From an uncultured Acetatifactor sp. (GTDB lineage Bacteria > Bacillota > Clostridia > Lachnospirales > Lachnospiraceae): 30,017 bases of DNA. The stretch spans positions 1 through 30,017 of the forward strand of contig CAJUFB010000044.1 in the NCBI GenBank assembly GCA_910585805.1. The letters run 5' to 3'. This document shows positions 1 through 7,637 of this stretch, one piece after another. Under the pieces are notes generated by a model that saw only the letters and a list, made by a program, of their open reading frames with translations, was not told the origin of the DNA and searched no databases. Every line of letters starts with the position of its first letter. Position 1 is the first letter of the stretch. The translations under genes were made by a program, and so were the position numbers.

Positions 1-62
1 CGGAAATACAATAAGAATTGCCATAAACTTGCAGCAGTTATTTGTAGACACTTCCATAAGAT
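1..62 (+). repeat. Dispersed repeat, copy 1
   Basis: Positions 1-55 match 7566-7620 with only 3 mismatches, and positions 40-62 match the reverse complement of 25084-25106 at 19 of 23 bases. It ends about 13 bases before the start codon of the first gene, so it lies in that gene's leader. The left end may run off the window. The repeat family is not one I recognise. Confidence 0.8.
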
Positions 63-75
63 CAGGAGAAATGTG

Positions 76-489
76 ATGGCCAAACTGGAAGAACAGATCC
101 AGATCCTGGATTTTCCGGATCTGGGCGACGAGCGGGGAAACCTTGTGGTGGTGGAGGGCGGCTCTGCCATCCCTTTTGATATACAGCGGATTTTTTATAT
201 CTATGGTTCGGACAACGAAGTCATCCGGGGAAAGCACGCCAATCTGAAATCGGAATTTGTGATGATCAATGTGTCAGGCACCAGCAAAGTAAAGGTGGAC
301 AACGGACAGGAAAGCCGGATCATAGAACTGGACAGGCCCCGGATAGGTCTGTATCTGAAAAGCATGGTCTGGAAGGAAATGTACGAATTTTCCCCGGATT
401 CCGTGTTGTTAGTACTGTCTAACGAGCATTACGATCCGAAAGAATATATTCGAAATTATGATGATTATCTGAAAATGGTGAAGAAATGA
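76..489 (+). CDS. FdtA/QdtA-like sugar 3,4-ketoisomerase (WxcM-like cupin)
   Basis: A small single-domain cupin of the family that isomerises dTDP-4-keto-6-deoxyglucose at C3/C4 on the way to deoxy-amino sugars for surface glycans; it should be cytoplasmic. The N-terminal pattern (DLGDERGNL, then QRIFYIY) and the central RGKHAN stretch fit FdtA-type proteins. The usual motif there is RGxHAH, so the second histidine is replaced by asparagine (about residue 56), and the exact reaction is uncertain. The ATG at 76 is preferred over the GTG at 73 because AGGAGA at 64-69 then sits 6 bases away. The stop overlaps the next gene's start (ATGA), so the two are probably translationally coupled. The glycosyltransferase neighbours support a role in sugar-nucleotide supply. 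An alternative is a non-catalytic or epimerase-type cupin. Confidence 0.75.
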   Translation: MAKLEEQIQILDFPDLGDERGNLVVVEGGSAIPFDIQRIFYIYGSDNEVIRGKHANLKSEFVMINVSGTSKVKVDNGQESRIIELDRPRIGLYLKSMVWKEMYEFSPDSVLLVLSNEHYDPKEYIRNYDDYLKMVKK

Positions 490-1445
490 GCAAAATATCA
501 ATTGTCGTTCCAGTGTATTACAATGCAGATACACTGGAACTCCTGTATGAGGACATGAAAGAAAAAATCCTGGGGAAACTGGGAGAATATGAAATCATAT
601 TTGTGGACGACGGCTCCGGAGACGATTCCTGGCAGGTGATGAACCGGCTGCGCGAAAAGGATGCCAATGTCAAACTGGTAAAGCTTTCCCGCAATTTCGG
701 CGAACATGCCGCCCTGCTGGCCGGTTTAAGCGCCTGCAGCGGAGACTGCGCCGTCACCAAACAGGCCGACCTTCAGGAGGATTCCCGTATCATCCTGGAA
801 ATGTATGACAGCTGGAAACGTGGGAACAAGGTAGTCCTGGCCGTCCGCAGGGAAAGGAAGGAAAATCCGGTCAAAGTATTTTTCGCCAATCTTTATTATG
901 CGCTGATACGGAAAATCGTCAACAAAAATATGCCTGTGGGCGGATGCGACTGTTATCTGGTGGACAGAAAGGTGATCGAAGTGCTGGAACGGTTGGACGA
1001 GAAGAATTCTTCCCTGACATTACAGGTGCTCTGGGCCGGTTTCCGCACGGATATGATCTATTTCGTAAGGCAGGACCGTGAAATCGGCAAGTCCCGCTGG
1101 ACTCTCTCCAAAAAAGTAAAGCTGGTGATGGATTCCGTGATGAGCTTTTCTTATTTCCCGCTGCGGTTTATGTCCGGGCTGGGAATCCTGTTCAATTTGC
1201 TGGCTGTGGTGCTCCTGATCAGTGTGCTGGTGGAAAAATTTACCAGAGGCACGCCCATTGACGGCTGGGCATCCCTGATGTGCGTGATCTTATGCGCCTC
1301 CGGCGTTATCATGCTGATGTTGGGAATCCTGGGAGAGTATATCTGGCGGACATTGGATGCAGCCAGGACTCGGCCCCCTTATATCGTAGATGAGGTTCTG
1401 GATACTCGGAAGACCGGAAACGAAAATCCGGCCGCGGAAAATTGA
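486..1445 (+). CDS. GT2 family glycosyltransferase, polyprenyl-phosphate sugar synthase type (GtrB/DPM1-like)
   Basis: A membrane-anchored GT-A enzyme that should move a sugar from a nucleotide donor to undecaprenyl phosphate at the inner face of the membrane. The N-terminus (ISIVVPVYYNADTL) starts a GT2 fold, VDDGSGDDSW carries the nucleotide/metal-binding aspartates, KQADLQED sits where DADLQD is usual, and GKSRWTLSKK resembles the catalytic (Q/R)xxRW-type segment. Two hydrophobic helices near residues 228-250 and 260-285 match the C-terminal anchors of GtrB-like proteins. Length (319 aa) is normal. It overlaps the preceding gene by 4 bases and precedes a GT-C-like membrane protein that could use its lipid-linked product. 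The sugar cannot be told from sequence. Confidence 0.88.
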   Translation: MSKISIVVPVYYNADTLELLYEDMKEKILGKLGEYEIIFVDDGSGDDSWQVMNRLREKDANVKLVKLSRNFGEHAALLAGLSACSGDCAVTKQADLQEDSRIILEMYDSWKRGNKVVLAVRRERKENPVKVFFANLYYALIRKIVNKNMPVGGCDCYLVDRKVIEVLERLDEKNSSLTLQVLWAGFRTDMIYFVRQDREIGKSRWTLSKKVKLVMDSVMSFSYFPLRFMSGLGILFNLLAVVLLISVLVEKFTRGTPIDGWASLMCVILCASGVIMLMLGILGEYIWRTLDAARTRPPYIVDEVLDTRKTGNENPAAEN

Positions 1446-1533
1446 AGGACTTTTTCCGACAATATCTGACAGGAAACGGGTACATCCGGGAATGCATATA
1501 CTTCCGGGGCATCAGAAAATGGGTGGATTGAAA

Positions 1534-3687
1534 ATGAATATGCTTTCGAAGCGGCGGCAGACGCAGCTGTATCTGTTTCTTATCATATTGAGCGTTCTGG
1601 CTTCCTTTAAGATGATATTCTTCGCGGTGGGCCTGGATGAAGAATACCAGCTTGTGATGGCCTACCGAAATGTCCGCGGGGACAGGCTCTTTCTGGATAT
1701 GTGGGAGCCCCATCAGTCCTCTGCTTTTTTGTGCGCGCTTCTGATGAAACCCTGGCTTGCCCTGTTCGGCACTACCGGAGTCGTGCTGTACCTGCGCATC
1801 TGCGGGACTCTGTTACATTTAGGCATCAGCCTTTACCTGTACAAGGTGCTGAAAGCTGCTGCCATGGATACGGCATATGCCAGGCTTCTCGCCCTGATCT
1901 ACTATAATACCATCCCCAAACAGATCATCCTGCCGGAATTCGGCATCATGCAGGTATGGTGCTATACCCTGATGGCTCTGTTTCTGGTTCGTTATTATAC
2001 CGTGTCCACAGCAGCACATACGATACAATGGCCATCCGGCCGCTTCAGGTCGGGAGCAGGGTCACATTATACCAGGTACACAGCAACGCACACGGTACGA
2101 TGGCCATCCGGCCGCTTCAGGCCGGGAGCAGGATCACATTATGCCGGCGGGCGGAAGCGGAAATACCTGGTTCTTGCCGCCTTTTCCCTGGCGCTGAACG
2201 TGCTGTCCTATCCTTCCTGCCTGATCCTGTTTCCCTTTCTGCTGATTTTGCTCGCCAGATTCTCCGGATGCGGCAAATGGCGGGATATGGGGATTGTAAC
2301 CCTGGTGTGCGTCCTGTGCGGCCTGGGTTACCTTGGCATGCTTTTTACTTACACGACACCGGCGGAACTTCCGGAAACCCTTTCCCATATTCTGGAAGGG
2401 GATGTGACCCATTCCCTTACCATAGGAAAAAAATTGCTGTCCCTTCTGACAAATGCTCTTGTTATGGCAGCGCTGTGGGCGCTATGCCTGGCGCTGTCCT
2501 TGGTAATTGCATACCGGAAGAAGCTGAACCGGGGGCAGACCTGCTGCCTGACCGCTGTTTTCGCCTGTATTGCGGAACTTTTCTACTGGGCCGTACTGGG
2601 GGCAGGTTATGAAACCATGCACATCCACCTGGTGGCTTTTGCGTTGGCGGGGTTATGTGTATACGGCAGAGACACCGCATCCCCTTCCGCTGCCGATGCA
2701 TGCAGCACAAGTTCCCAGGACAGTTTCTCCGCTGCCGATGCATGCAGCGCAAGTTCCCAGGACAGTTTCTCCGCTGCCGATGCATGCAGCGCAAGCTCCC
2801 AGGACAGTTTCCTTACCGGAATATTCGGCACCGAAGACCATGGAGTGCCTCTTTCGGCCGAAGCATGTGGCACGATTTCTCCCGCTGAAATAACTGCACT
2901 CATCCCCGGGAACGATACTTCCGGAAAAGAATCTGCGCAAAAAAGTTTCCTGCGCTTCATCATGGCAGGCTCTGTCCTGTCCCTTCTGGCAGTGACCTAC
3001 CTGACAGACCTTTCTTTTGCGGAATCCATCCCCCATGCCATGCCTGCGGCGTTCTGCGGCGCCATTTTACTCATTCTCTCCTTAAAAAAGGAGGCCGGGA
3101 CAAAGGAAACCTTGACGAAAGAATCCCTGATGAAAGAATCCTTGACGAAAGAATCCCTGAAAAAGGTGAACAACGGCACAAGTGACAGATGGATCTATGC
3201 CACGCTGGCCGTCTGGTGCCTGACTGCGGTTTTCGGCAAAGGCTACACCCTGCGCTCAGGCACAGGATATAACAATGTGCTCCAAAGCGGCGGCATTCTG
3301 CGGGAGGGCCCGGCAGCCGGAACGATCTCCAACTATATCGGCGCCTATATCTATAACTGCGATCATGAAGACTGGCAGTCCTATGTACAGGACGGAGACA
3401 GGGTCCTGATCATGGTAGACCAGGTCATGAATCTGGGCACCATCCAGTACCTGTTCAAAGATGTGGAAATCTCCCATTTTTCCATCGTCAATCCCACCGC
3501 TTACGATGAGCGGCTTCTGGAATACTGGGAACTGTACCCGGAAAAATATCCCAATGTCATTATCGTGGACTGCTGGTACGGCCAGCTGATGACAGACCCT
3601 GAGGGGTGGCTGATGCAGTATATTGAGAATGATTTCGGGTACACACAGGTGAATGACGGACGGTATATACGAATTTACCGCAGATAA
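1534..3687 (+). CDS. Large multi-pass membrane protein, probable GT-C glycosyltransferase with three tandem-repeat loops
   Basis: About 717 residues with many hydrophobic helices. The start is taken at ATG 1534 because GGGTGGA lies 6 bases upstream; ATG 1519 is an alternative, and the open frame runs back to 1390 inside the previous gene. After the first helix comes GLDEEYQLVMAYR and then DMWEPHQSS, a layout like the acidic first periplasmic loop of ArnT/PMT-type GT-C enzymes that use polyprenyl-phosphate sugars. This fits the GtrB-like gene just upstream. The C-terminus is a soluble domain of about 130 residues (RVLIMVDQV, NVIIVDCWYG). Three hydrophilic loops are tandem repeats of 24, 14 and 5 residues, listed separately. 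All units are multiples of three bases, so copy-number change keeps the frame. The GT-C assignment is inferred from pattern only. Confidence 0.72.
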   Translation: MNMLSKRRQTQLYLFLIILSVLASFKMIFFAVGLDEEYQLVMAYRNVRGDRLFLDMWEPHQSSAFLCALLMKPWLALFGTTGVVLYLRICGTLLHLGISLYLYKVLKAAAMDTAYARLLALIYYNTIPKQIILPEFGIMQVWCYTLMALFLVRYYTVSTAAHTIQWPSGRFRSGAGSHYTRYTATHTVRWPSGRFRPGAGSHYAGGRKRKYLVLAAFSLALNVLSYPSCLILFPFLLILLARFSGCGKWRDMGIVTLVCVLCGLGYLGMLFTYTTPAELPETLSHILEGDVTHSLTIGKKLLSLLTNALVMAALWALCLALSLVIAYRKKLNRGQTCCLTAVFACIAELFYWAVLGAGYETMHIHLVAFALAGLCVYGRDTASPSAADACSTSSQDSFSAADACSASSQDSFSAADACSASSQDSFLTGIFGTEDHGVPLSAEACGTISPAEITALIPGNDTSGKESAQKSFLRFIMAGSVLSLLAVTYLTDLSFAESIPHAMPAAFCGAILLILSLKKEAGTKETLTKESLMKESLTKESLKKVNNGTSDRWIYATLAVWCLTAVFGKGYTLRSGTGYNNVLQSGGILREGPAAGTISNYIGAYIYNCDHEDWQSYVQDGDRVLIMVDQVMNLGTIQYLFKDVEISHFSIVNPTAYDERLLEYWELYPEKYPNVIIVDCWYGQLMTDPEGWLMQYIENDFGYTQVNDGRYIRIYRR
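2009..2152 (+). repeat. Tandem repeat, 2 x 72 bp, in the GT-C-like gene
   Basis: Two adjacent copies, 2009-2080 and 2081-2152, encode 24-residue units containing WPSGRFRxGAGSHY. They differ at a small number of bases. The repeat lies between two membrane helices and is followed by a basic GGRKRK stretch, suggesting a cytoplasmic loop. Confidence 0.88.
2686..2811 (+). repeat. Tandem repeat, 3 x 42 bp, in the GT-C-like gene
   Basis: Three near-identical 42-base units start at 2686, 2728 and 2770. Each encodes the 14 residues SAADACSxSSQDSF. Only a few bases differ among the units, which indicates recent duplication. The region forms a Ser/Ala-rich hydrophilic loop between membrane helices. Confidence 0.92.
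3103..3162 (+). repeat. Short tandem repeat, 4 x 15 bp, in the GT-C-like gene
   Basis: Four 15-base units (3103, 3118, 3133, 3148) encode the pentamer pattern KE(T/S)L(T/M/K). It follows the end of a membrane helix and precedes the C-terminal soluble region. Confidence 0.88.
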
Positions 3688-3727
3688 ACTGTAATATATA
3701 CATGCACCCAGAAACTAAACCGCCTTT

Positions 3728-3999
3728 TTATACCGTCTCGGTTCTGCTGTGCGTTTCTATCTGGCAGGTATGCTTTTTTGTCCTCTCGTCATATGTGATT
3801 GCCACCAACAGGATATCTGTGTCCATGCCCTCCAGCGCCTGAGGGTAGTTTCTGTCCCTGATCTGCTGGATCGCGCTGCCGGCTTTTTTGTTCCATTTTA
3901 ATTCAATGACGATTACCGGCATGGCGGAACCTTTTTTCGGAAGATATACAATATCTGCATACCCGGTGCCTGAGGGCAGCTCCTGTATCTCCTGAAATG
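3728..3999 (-). pseudogene. C-terminal remnant of an AAA-ATPase / PD-(D/E)XK nuclease-like protein
   Basis: The minus frame upstream of the ATG at 3922 stays open back to about 3997, where a TAA stops it. The whole readable piece runs through LPSGTGYADIVYLPKK, VIVIELKWNKKAG and ILLVAITYDERTKKHTC. The AD...ELKW spacing is the PD-(D/E)XK core found at the C-terminus of AAA-ATPase-like proteins that are abundant in Lachnospiraceae. The ATPase part is absent and no ribosome binding site was seen, so I treat this as a relic. It converges on the GT-C-like gene. The upstream border coincides with an inverted repeat at 4000-4043. Confidence 0.78.
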
Positions 4000-4043
4000 C
4001 TGATTACAGAGCAGATTTTCATCATAAAGCATTCTGTAATCAG
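4000..4043. repeat. 11-bp inverted repeat at the border of the nuclease remnant
   Basis: CTGATTACAGA at 4000-4010 is the exact reverse complement of TCTGTAATCAG at 4033-4043, with 22 bases between. It lies exactly where the open frame of the relic ends. No T-run follows on either strand, so it is not a standard terminator. Confidence 0.7.
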
Positions 4044-4097
4044 TCCTACTCTTCCTACAGATCAGAAAATTCCTGCTTCAATTTCAATACAACCAGC

Positions 4098-4119
4098 GGG
4101 AGTTTTCGGAAAAACTCCC
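4098..4119. other. Strong hairpin in the leader of the Rpn-like ORF
   Basis: GGGAGTTTT at 4098-4106 pairs with AAAACTCCC at 4111-4119 around a 4-base loop. It sits 16 bases before the GGGAGG ribosome binding site of the next ORF. There is no trailing T-run, so a terminator role is unlikely. Confidence 0.6.
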
Positions 4120-4148
4120 AAATCACAACAAAACGGGAGGTATCCTGA

Positions 4149-5057
4149 ATGGCAGAGAAAGACATTACCGAAAAGATTCTGATGCTGTACGCTGATGTAT
4201 TCGCGGACTGCATAAACGTGCTGCAGTACAATGGAGAACAGCGGCTGACGGAAGAAAATACGAAGCCGGCACCTACAGAAAGCTTTTACAAAGGCCAAAA
4301 GGCGCATAACCAGTTATGCGATGCCAGCCGGTATCTGTTGGATGATAAAAACATTATCGCGCAATACATCATAGAGAATGCAATCCGGCTGAGCGAACGG
4401 CAGATTTTACGGAAGGTATCCTATGAGGGAGGCGCATACAGGCAGCAGCTGGAAAGCAGCATGCCGGTACATGCGGTAATCTGCATCGTCATAGCCTGGA
4501 CCGGAAAGACGAACCGCATCCCTCTGAGCCTCCGCAGGCTTCTTGGGAAAAACGGTGTCCCGGCAAGGGAGCTGGAACAGGTGGACGACGCTAAACTGAC
4601 CGTTTACCACATGCACAGCCTGCCTCCGGAGGTCAGAAAACGATTTGTCAGCGACATGGGCTTCGTAGTTGACTATCTGAATGAAGGAAATTTCGAGGGG
4701 CGGAAGAACCAGAAAATAATCCATCTGGAAGCCCTGTGCGACATGATGGAGGCACTTACCGGCGACACCCGGTTTACGGAACAGGTGGCAAAATTATTGG
4801 AAAAAGAACAGAAGGAGGGGCATATCATGATGTGTGAATATATCAATGCACTTGAAGCAAGAGGTGAAGCAGCTGGCGCGAAAAAAGGGGAAGCAAAACT
4901 CTCTTCCCTGCTGCAGCAGCTGTACGCCCTTGGACGGGATGACGATGCAAAGCTGGCCGTACAGGATTTGGATGCCAGAGCCAGATTGTACAAGGAGTTT
5001 TCCATCCCAAACTATATATATGAAAATAAACAGGACAATGCGGGTGAGCACGCATAA
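4149..5057 (+). CDS. Rpn-type PD-(D/E)XK nuclease/transposase family protein, probably with a degenerate active site
   Basis: A 302-residue protein starting at ATG 4149, 8 bases after GGGAGG (4135-4140). The N-terminus (MAEKDITEK, then YADVFADCINVL) and the later segment with YEGGAYRQQL resemble the large clostridial Rpn family of recombination-promoting nucleases/putative transposases. In relatives I remember, the core reads IENQT followed by MPLR; here it reads IENAI followed by ILRK, so the catalytic glutamine appears lost. The C-terminal third is charged and helical (EKEQKEGHIMM, KKGEAKLSSLLQQL). It stands alone, on the opposite strand to nuclease relics on both sides. It may be inactive; the frame is intact and the start signal good, so it could still be expressed. 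Confidence 0.7.
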   Translation: MAEKDITEKILMLYADVFADCINVLQYNGEQRLTEENTKPAPTESFYKGQKAHNQLCDASRYLLDDKNIIAQYIIENAIRLSERQILRKVSYEGGAYRQQLESSMPVHAVICIVIAWTGKTNRIPLSLRRLLGKNGVPARELEQVDDAKLTVYHMHSLPPEVRKRFVSDMGFVVDYLNEGNFEGRKNQKIIHLEALCDMMEALTGDTRFTEQVAKLLEKEQKEGHIMMCEYINALEARGEAAGAKKGEAKLSSLLQQLYALGRDDDAKLAVQDLDARARLYKEFSIPNYIYENKQDNAGEHA

Positions 5058-5115
5058 GAACAAGACCCGCATGGACGGCTCAGATTCCGCATGCTTTTCT
5101 TTTCCGCTCCCGTTC

Positions 5116-5411
5116 TTAAAAGCGGAAAATCCAGGAAACCTGCAGCCCCAGCACAAAGCCATGGTAATAATGCGAAGCATCCGCTTCGCATTTCCACTCC
5201 GGCTCTGTCCCTGACGGTTTCTTTCCGGTATCAAAATAGCTGAACACATTCAGCGCTATACGGTTCATGTAGACGTTCTTCGCCTTTTTGTCCCCGTGGA
5301 GCAGCGCCTTGATGAAATGTAATCCGTTTCCGTCTTCCTGAACCAGTCGCGAACCATATTCTGGAACATCAGCTTCACCTCCAGATTCGTGATGGTCAGC
5401 TCATATTCACT
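5116..5411 (-). pseudogene. Frameshifted internal remnant of an AAA-ATPase / DUF1703-type protein
   Basis: Minus-strand translation gives EYELTITNLEVKLMFQNMV and then RDWFRKTETDY in one frame. After a frameshift near 5315, another frame continues with FIKALLHGDKKAKNVYMN, FSYFDTGKKPSG and HYYHGFVLGLQV, ending at a TAA at 5116. This succession is typical of the middle and C-terminal region of clostridial AAA-ATPase-like (DUF1703) proteins. Neither the N-terminal ATPase nor the terminal nuclease motif follows, so it is a relic. Whether it and the 3728-3999 piece come from one gene or from two related genes cannot be decided by eye. It abuts the stop of the gene at 5407. It also holds a 10-bp stem hairpin at 5169-5192. 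Confidence 0.75.
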
Positions 5412-5985
5412 TATAATCCTTTTCTTTCATATTGGCAAAAGAAAGGCCTGGCACCGCCACGGCAAAGTTCATCTTCTGGTCACGCTCCACCGCAGTCCCA
5501 ATAGTATTTTCAATAAACCGGAAATAACCGTCCGCTCCCCTCTCCCTGCTCCAGAGTTCCACAGAGTCCTTAATTTTGAGCAGACAGCGGACAGGCTCCC
5601 CATACAGTTCCTTCAAAACTTCCATGCTTCCTAAATCAACAGAAGCCTCCTCCAGCGCCGTCCTGATCTCCCTGTTCGTAAAAGGGTCAAATGCCATCAG
5701 CAGCGCCTGTACCAGCCTTTCATTTTCCTCCGAACGGAAGCTGTCCAGATCATATTCATCATCCGACAGATAACTCTGTATCTGAAACAGTGTGATCACA
5801 ATTGCCTCGATTGCCCTGCGTCCATTGGATTCCGGATGCGCCCGGTGCACCTTCAGCATATTTCCCTCCATGGGAAACAGCAGCATCATATGGGCATCCT
5901 CTTCACCCTTTCTGATCTTGCCGTATTCCCGTTCCATCTGGCTTCCAATCCTGTTAAACTGATACTGACTGACCTTCACTTCCAT
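5407..5985 (-). CDS. Conserved hypothetical protein of unknown function
   Basis: About 192 residues. The start is taken at ATG 5985 (MEVKVSQYQFN) because AGGAGGG lies about 9 bases upstream; the frame is open back to 6027. I do not recognise a named domain. The protein is soluble, acidic in the middle (DDEYDLDSFRSEENE), has no signal peptide or membrane helix, and looks like a normal coding sequence. The start overlaps the end of the U32 peptidase gene by 32 bases, which implies co-transcription and translational coupling. Its stop touches the DUF1703 relic, so this is a junction between a conserved operon and the decay island. A role linked to the upstream tRNA-modification genes is only guilt by association. 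Confidence 0.65.
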   Translation of the reverse strand: MEVKVSQYQFNRIGSQMEREYGKIRKGEEDAHMMLLFPMEGNMLKVHRAHPESNGRRAIEAIVITLFQIQSYLSDDEYDLDSFRSEENERLVQALLMAFDPFTNREIRTALEEASVDLGSMEVLKELYGEPVRCLLKIKDSVELWSRERGADGYFRFIENTIGTAVERDQKMNFAVAVPGLSFANMKEKDYK

Positions 5986-7444
5986 CCTTTGTCTCCCTCC
6001 TTCTGAGCAGATCCCCGCATTCCGCATTTTCCGAAAGCCTTACCCACAATACCTGTCTGGCATGGGGACAGCTTTCCACCGCTGCGCCGTCCTCTGTATA
6101 CAGTGCTTCCACCGTCACGGCCACATTCCTTCCGTCAGGCTTCATGATCTCAATGGCTTCTCCCACTGTAAATTTATTGCGCTGCTCAAACCGCGCCAAC
6201 TCACCTGCAATCTCCTTGCCTTTTGCAGCATCGGACACTACCGTGCAGCCTTTTTCCCGAACACTTTCATCCCGTATTCCGTCAGCTCCTTCTGAGGCAT
6301 TGTCCCGCCGAACTCCCTCTTCAAAGCTTGCCTTATAACCTGCCGCTTCCGTCCGTCGGCTTCTCTCATCTGCCGCCACCCGCCCCCGGCTCTCCCCAAC
6401 CTGCCATGGCCAGGGCTCTTTTGCCGTCTCTTCGATCATCCCAAGATAAGTATACTCATTCACATAAGTACTGTTGTCATAAATCTGACTCTCCTCCGAT
6501 GGCTTTCCGAAATAAAACCCCGTGGAAAAATGCCGATGAGTACACTTAGAGATCTCCTCCCTGTACCACGCCAGCCCGGAAGCATACTTCTCCGGAGACT
6601 CAAAATAGTCATCAATAGCCCTCCGGTAAGTCCTGGTCACCGCTGCCACATAGAGCGCCGTTTTCATGCGCCCCTCTATCTTAAAACTGTCAATCCCGGC
6701 CTCCACCAACTCCGGAATATGGTCTACCATACACAAATCTTTGGAATTGAAAATATAAGTCCCCCGCTCGTTCTCATATACCGGCAAATATTCCCCCGGC
6801 CTGGTTTCCTCCACCACTGCATATTTCCAACGGCAGGGATGAGTGCAGGAGCCCCGGTTAGCGTCCCTTCCCGTAAAATAATTGCTCAGAAGGCACCGCC
6901 CTGAATAGGAGATGCACATGGAACCCTGGACGAAACTCTCAATCTCCATCTCCTCCGGAATATGCTCCCGGATGACATGTATCTCTTCCAGTGACAGTTC
7001 CCGCGCGGATACCACCCGTTTTGCACCCAGCCGCCACCAGAATAAATAAGTCTGGTAATTGGTATTATTCGCCTGGGTGGAAATATGAATTTCCGCTTCT
7101 GGCCACACTTCTTTGGCAATGGTAAATAATCCCGGGTCCGAAATGATCAGCGCGTCACAGGGATCCGGCTTCATATCCCGCAGTTCCCCGAAATAGCGCT
7201 CCGCCCCTTCCAGATCCTCATTGTGAGCAAGGATATTCGCTGTGACATATACCTTTATGCCCCGGACATGGGCAAAGGCAATCCCCTCCGCCATCTCCTC
7301 CATGGTGAAATTCTTTGCCCTGGCCCGCAGCCCGAAAGCCTCGCCGCCTATATATACGGCGTCCGCCCCAAATATGACCGCTGTCTTCAGCACCTCCAGG
7401 CTGGCTGCCGGAATCAGCAGTTCCGGTTTCTTTCTGTGATCCAT
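5954..7444 (-). CDS. trhP: U32 family peptidase-like tRNA hydroxylation protein (TrhP/YrrO-like)
   Basis: U32 proteins of this branch are needed for hydroxylating U34 in a set of tRNAs to 5-hydroxyuridine. The U32 signature is clear (residues 169-187, starting ESFVQGSMC and ending with SGRCLLSNY), and Cys177, Cys184, Cys200 and Cys204 form the expected cysteine set. The N-terminus (ELLIPAASLEVLKTAV, then GADAVYIGG) and the C-terminal FEQRNKFTVGEAIEIM also fit. At 496 aa it is longer than usual: residues about 347-414 are a hydrophilic Arg/Glu/Gly-rich insertion just before the C-terminal beta domain. The start is ATG 7444 with a weak GGATAAG upstream. It lies downstream of trmR, which uses its product, but a repeat-bearing 193-base gap separates them. 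Annotation as a collagenase-like protease is possible but less likely. Confidence 0.87.
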   Translation of the reverse strand: MDHRKKPELLIPAASLEVLKTAVIFGADAVYIGGEAFGLRARAKNFTMEEMAEGIAFAHVRGIKVYVTANILAHNEDLEGAERYFGELRDMKPDPCDALIISDPGLFTIAKEVWPEAEIHISTQANNTNYQTYLFWWRLGAKRVVSARELSLEEIHVIREHIPEEMEIESFVQGSMCISYSGRCLLSNYFTGRDANRGSCTHPCRWKYAVVEETRPGEYLPVYENERGTYIFNSKDLCMVDHIPELVEAGIDSFKIEGRMKTALYVAAVTRTYRRAIDDYFESPEKYASGLAWYREEISKCTHRHFSTGFYFGKPSEESQIYDNSTYVNEYTYLGMIEETAKEPWPWQVGESRGRVAADERSRRTEAAGYKASFEEGVRRDNASEGADGIRDESVREKGCTVVSDAAKGKEIAGELARFEQRNKFTVGEAIEIMKPDGRNVAVTVEALYTEDGAAVESCPHARQVLWVRLSENAECGDLLRRRETKDGSEGQSVSV

Positions 7445-7523
7445 CGTGTTTCTTATCCTTTCGCCCGCACAGTCACTGCGCCGGAAGCCATACGCCGCTT
7501 CTCTTATCCCAAACTCTCCAAGA

Positions 7524-7620
7524 ATTGCCGGAAACTAACTGCTGCAATTGCTTCAGGCAAAAGCCCGGAAATACAATAAAAATTGCCATAAACCTGCAGC
7601 AGTTATTTGCAGACACTTCC
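7524..7620 (-). repeat. Dispersed repeat copy 2, imperfect hairpin between trmR and trhP
   Basis: Bases 7566-7620 match 1-55 with 3 mismatches. The upstream half (7524-7560) contains TAACTGCTGCA, whose complement TGCAGCAGTTA is in the conserved half, so the whole element can fold into an imperfect stem of roughly 95 bases. It fills the gap between two genes that are adjacent in Bacillus subtilis. No coding potential was seen. Confidence 0.75.
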
Positions 7621-7637
7621 CTGCAATACCAAACGCT

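Noticed and set aside
2009..2811. Repeats that might be read as a CRISPR array
   Set aside because: The units are directly adjacent with no spacers, stay in frame with a long membrane-protein ORF, and no cas genes are present.
5169..5192. Perfect 10-bp stem hairpin downstream of the Rpn-like ORF as a terminator
   Set aside because: There is no T-run on either side, and the bases encode part of the DUF1703 relic on the other strand, so the palindrome may be chance.
1..7620. The direct repeats at both ends as attachment sites of an integrated element
   Set aside because: No integrase, recombinase or tRNA gene is present, and the enclosed genes include a conserved chromosomal gene (trhP).
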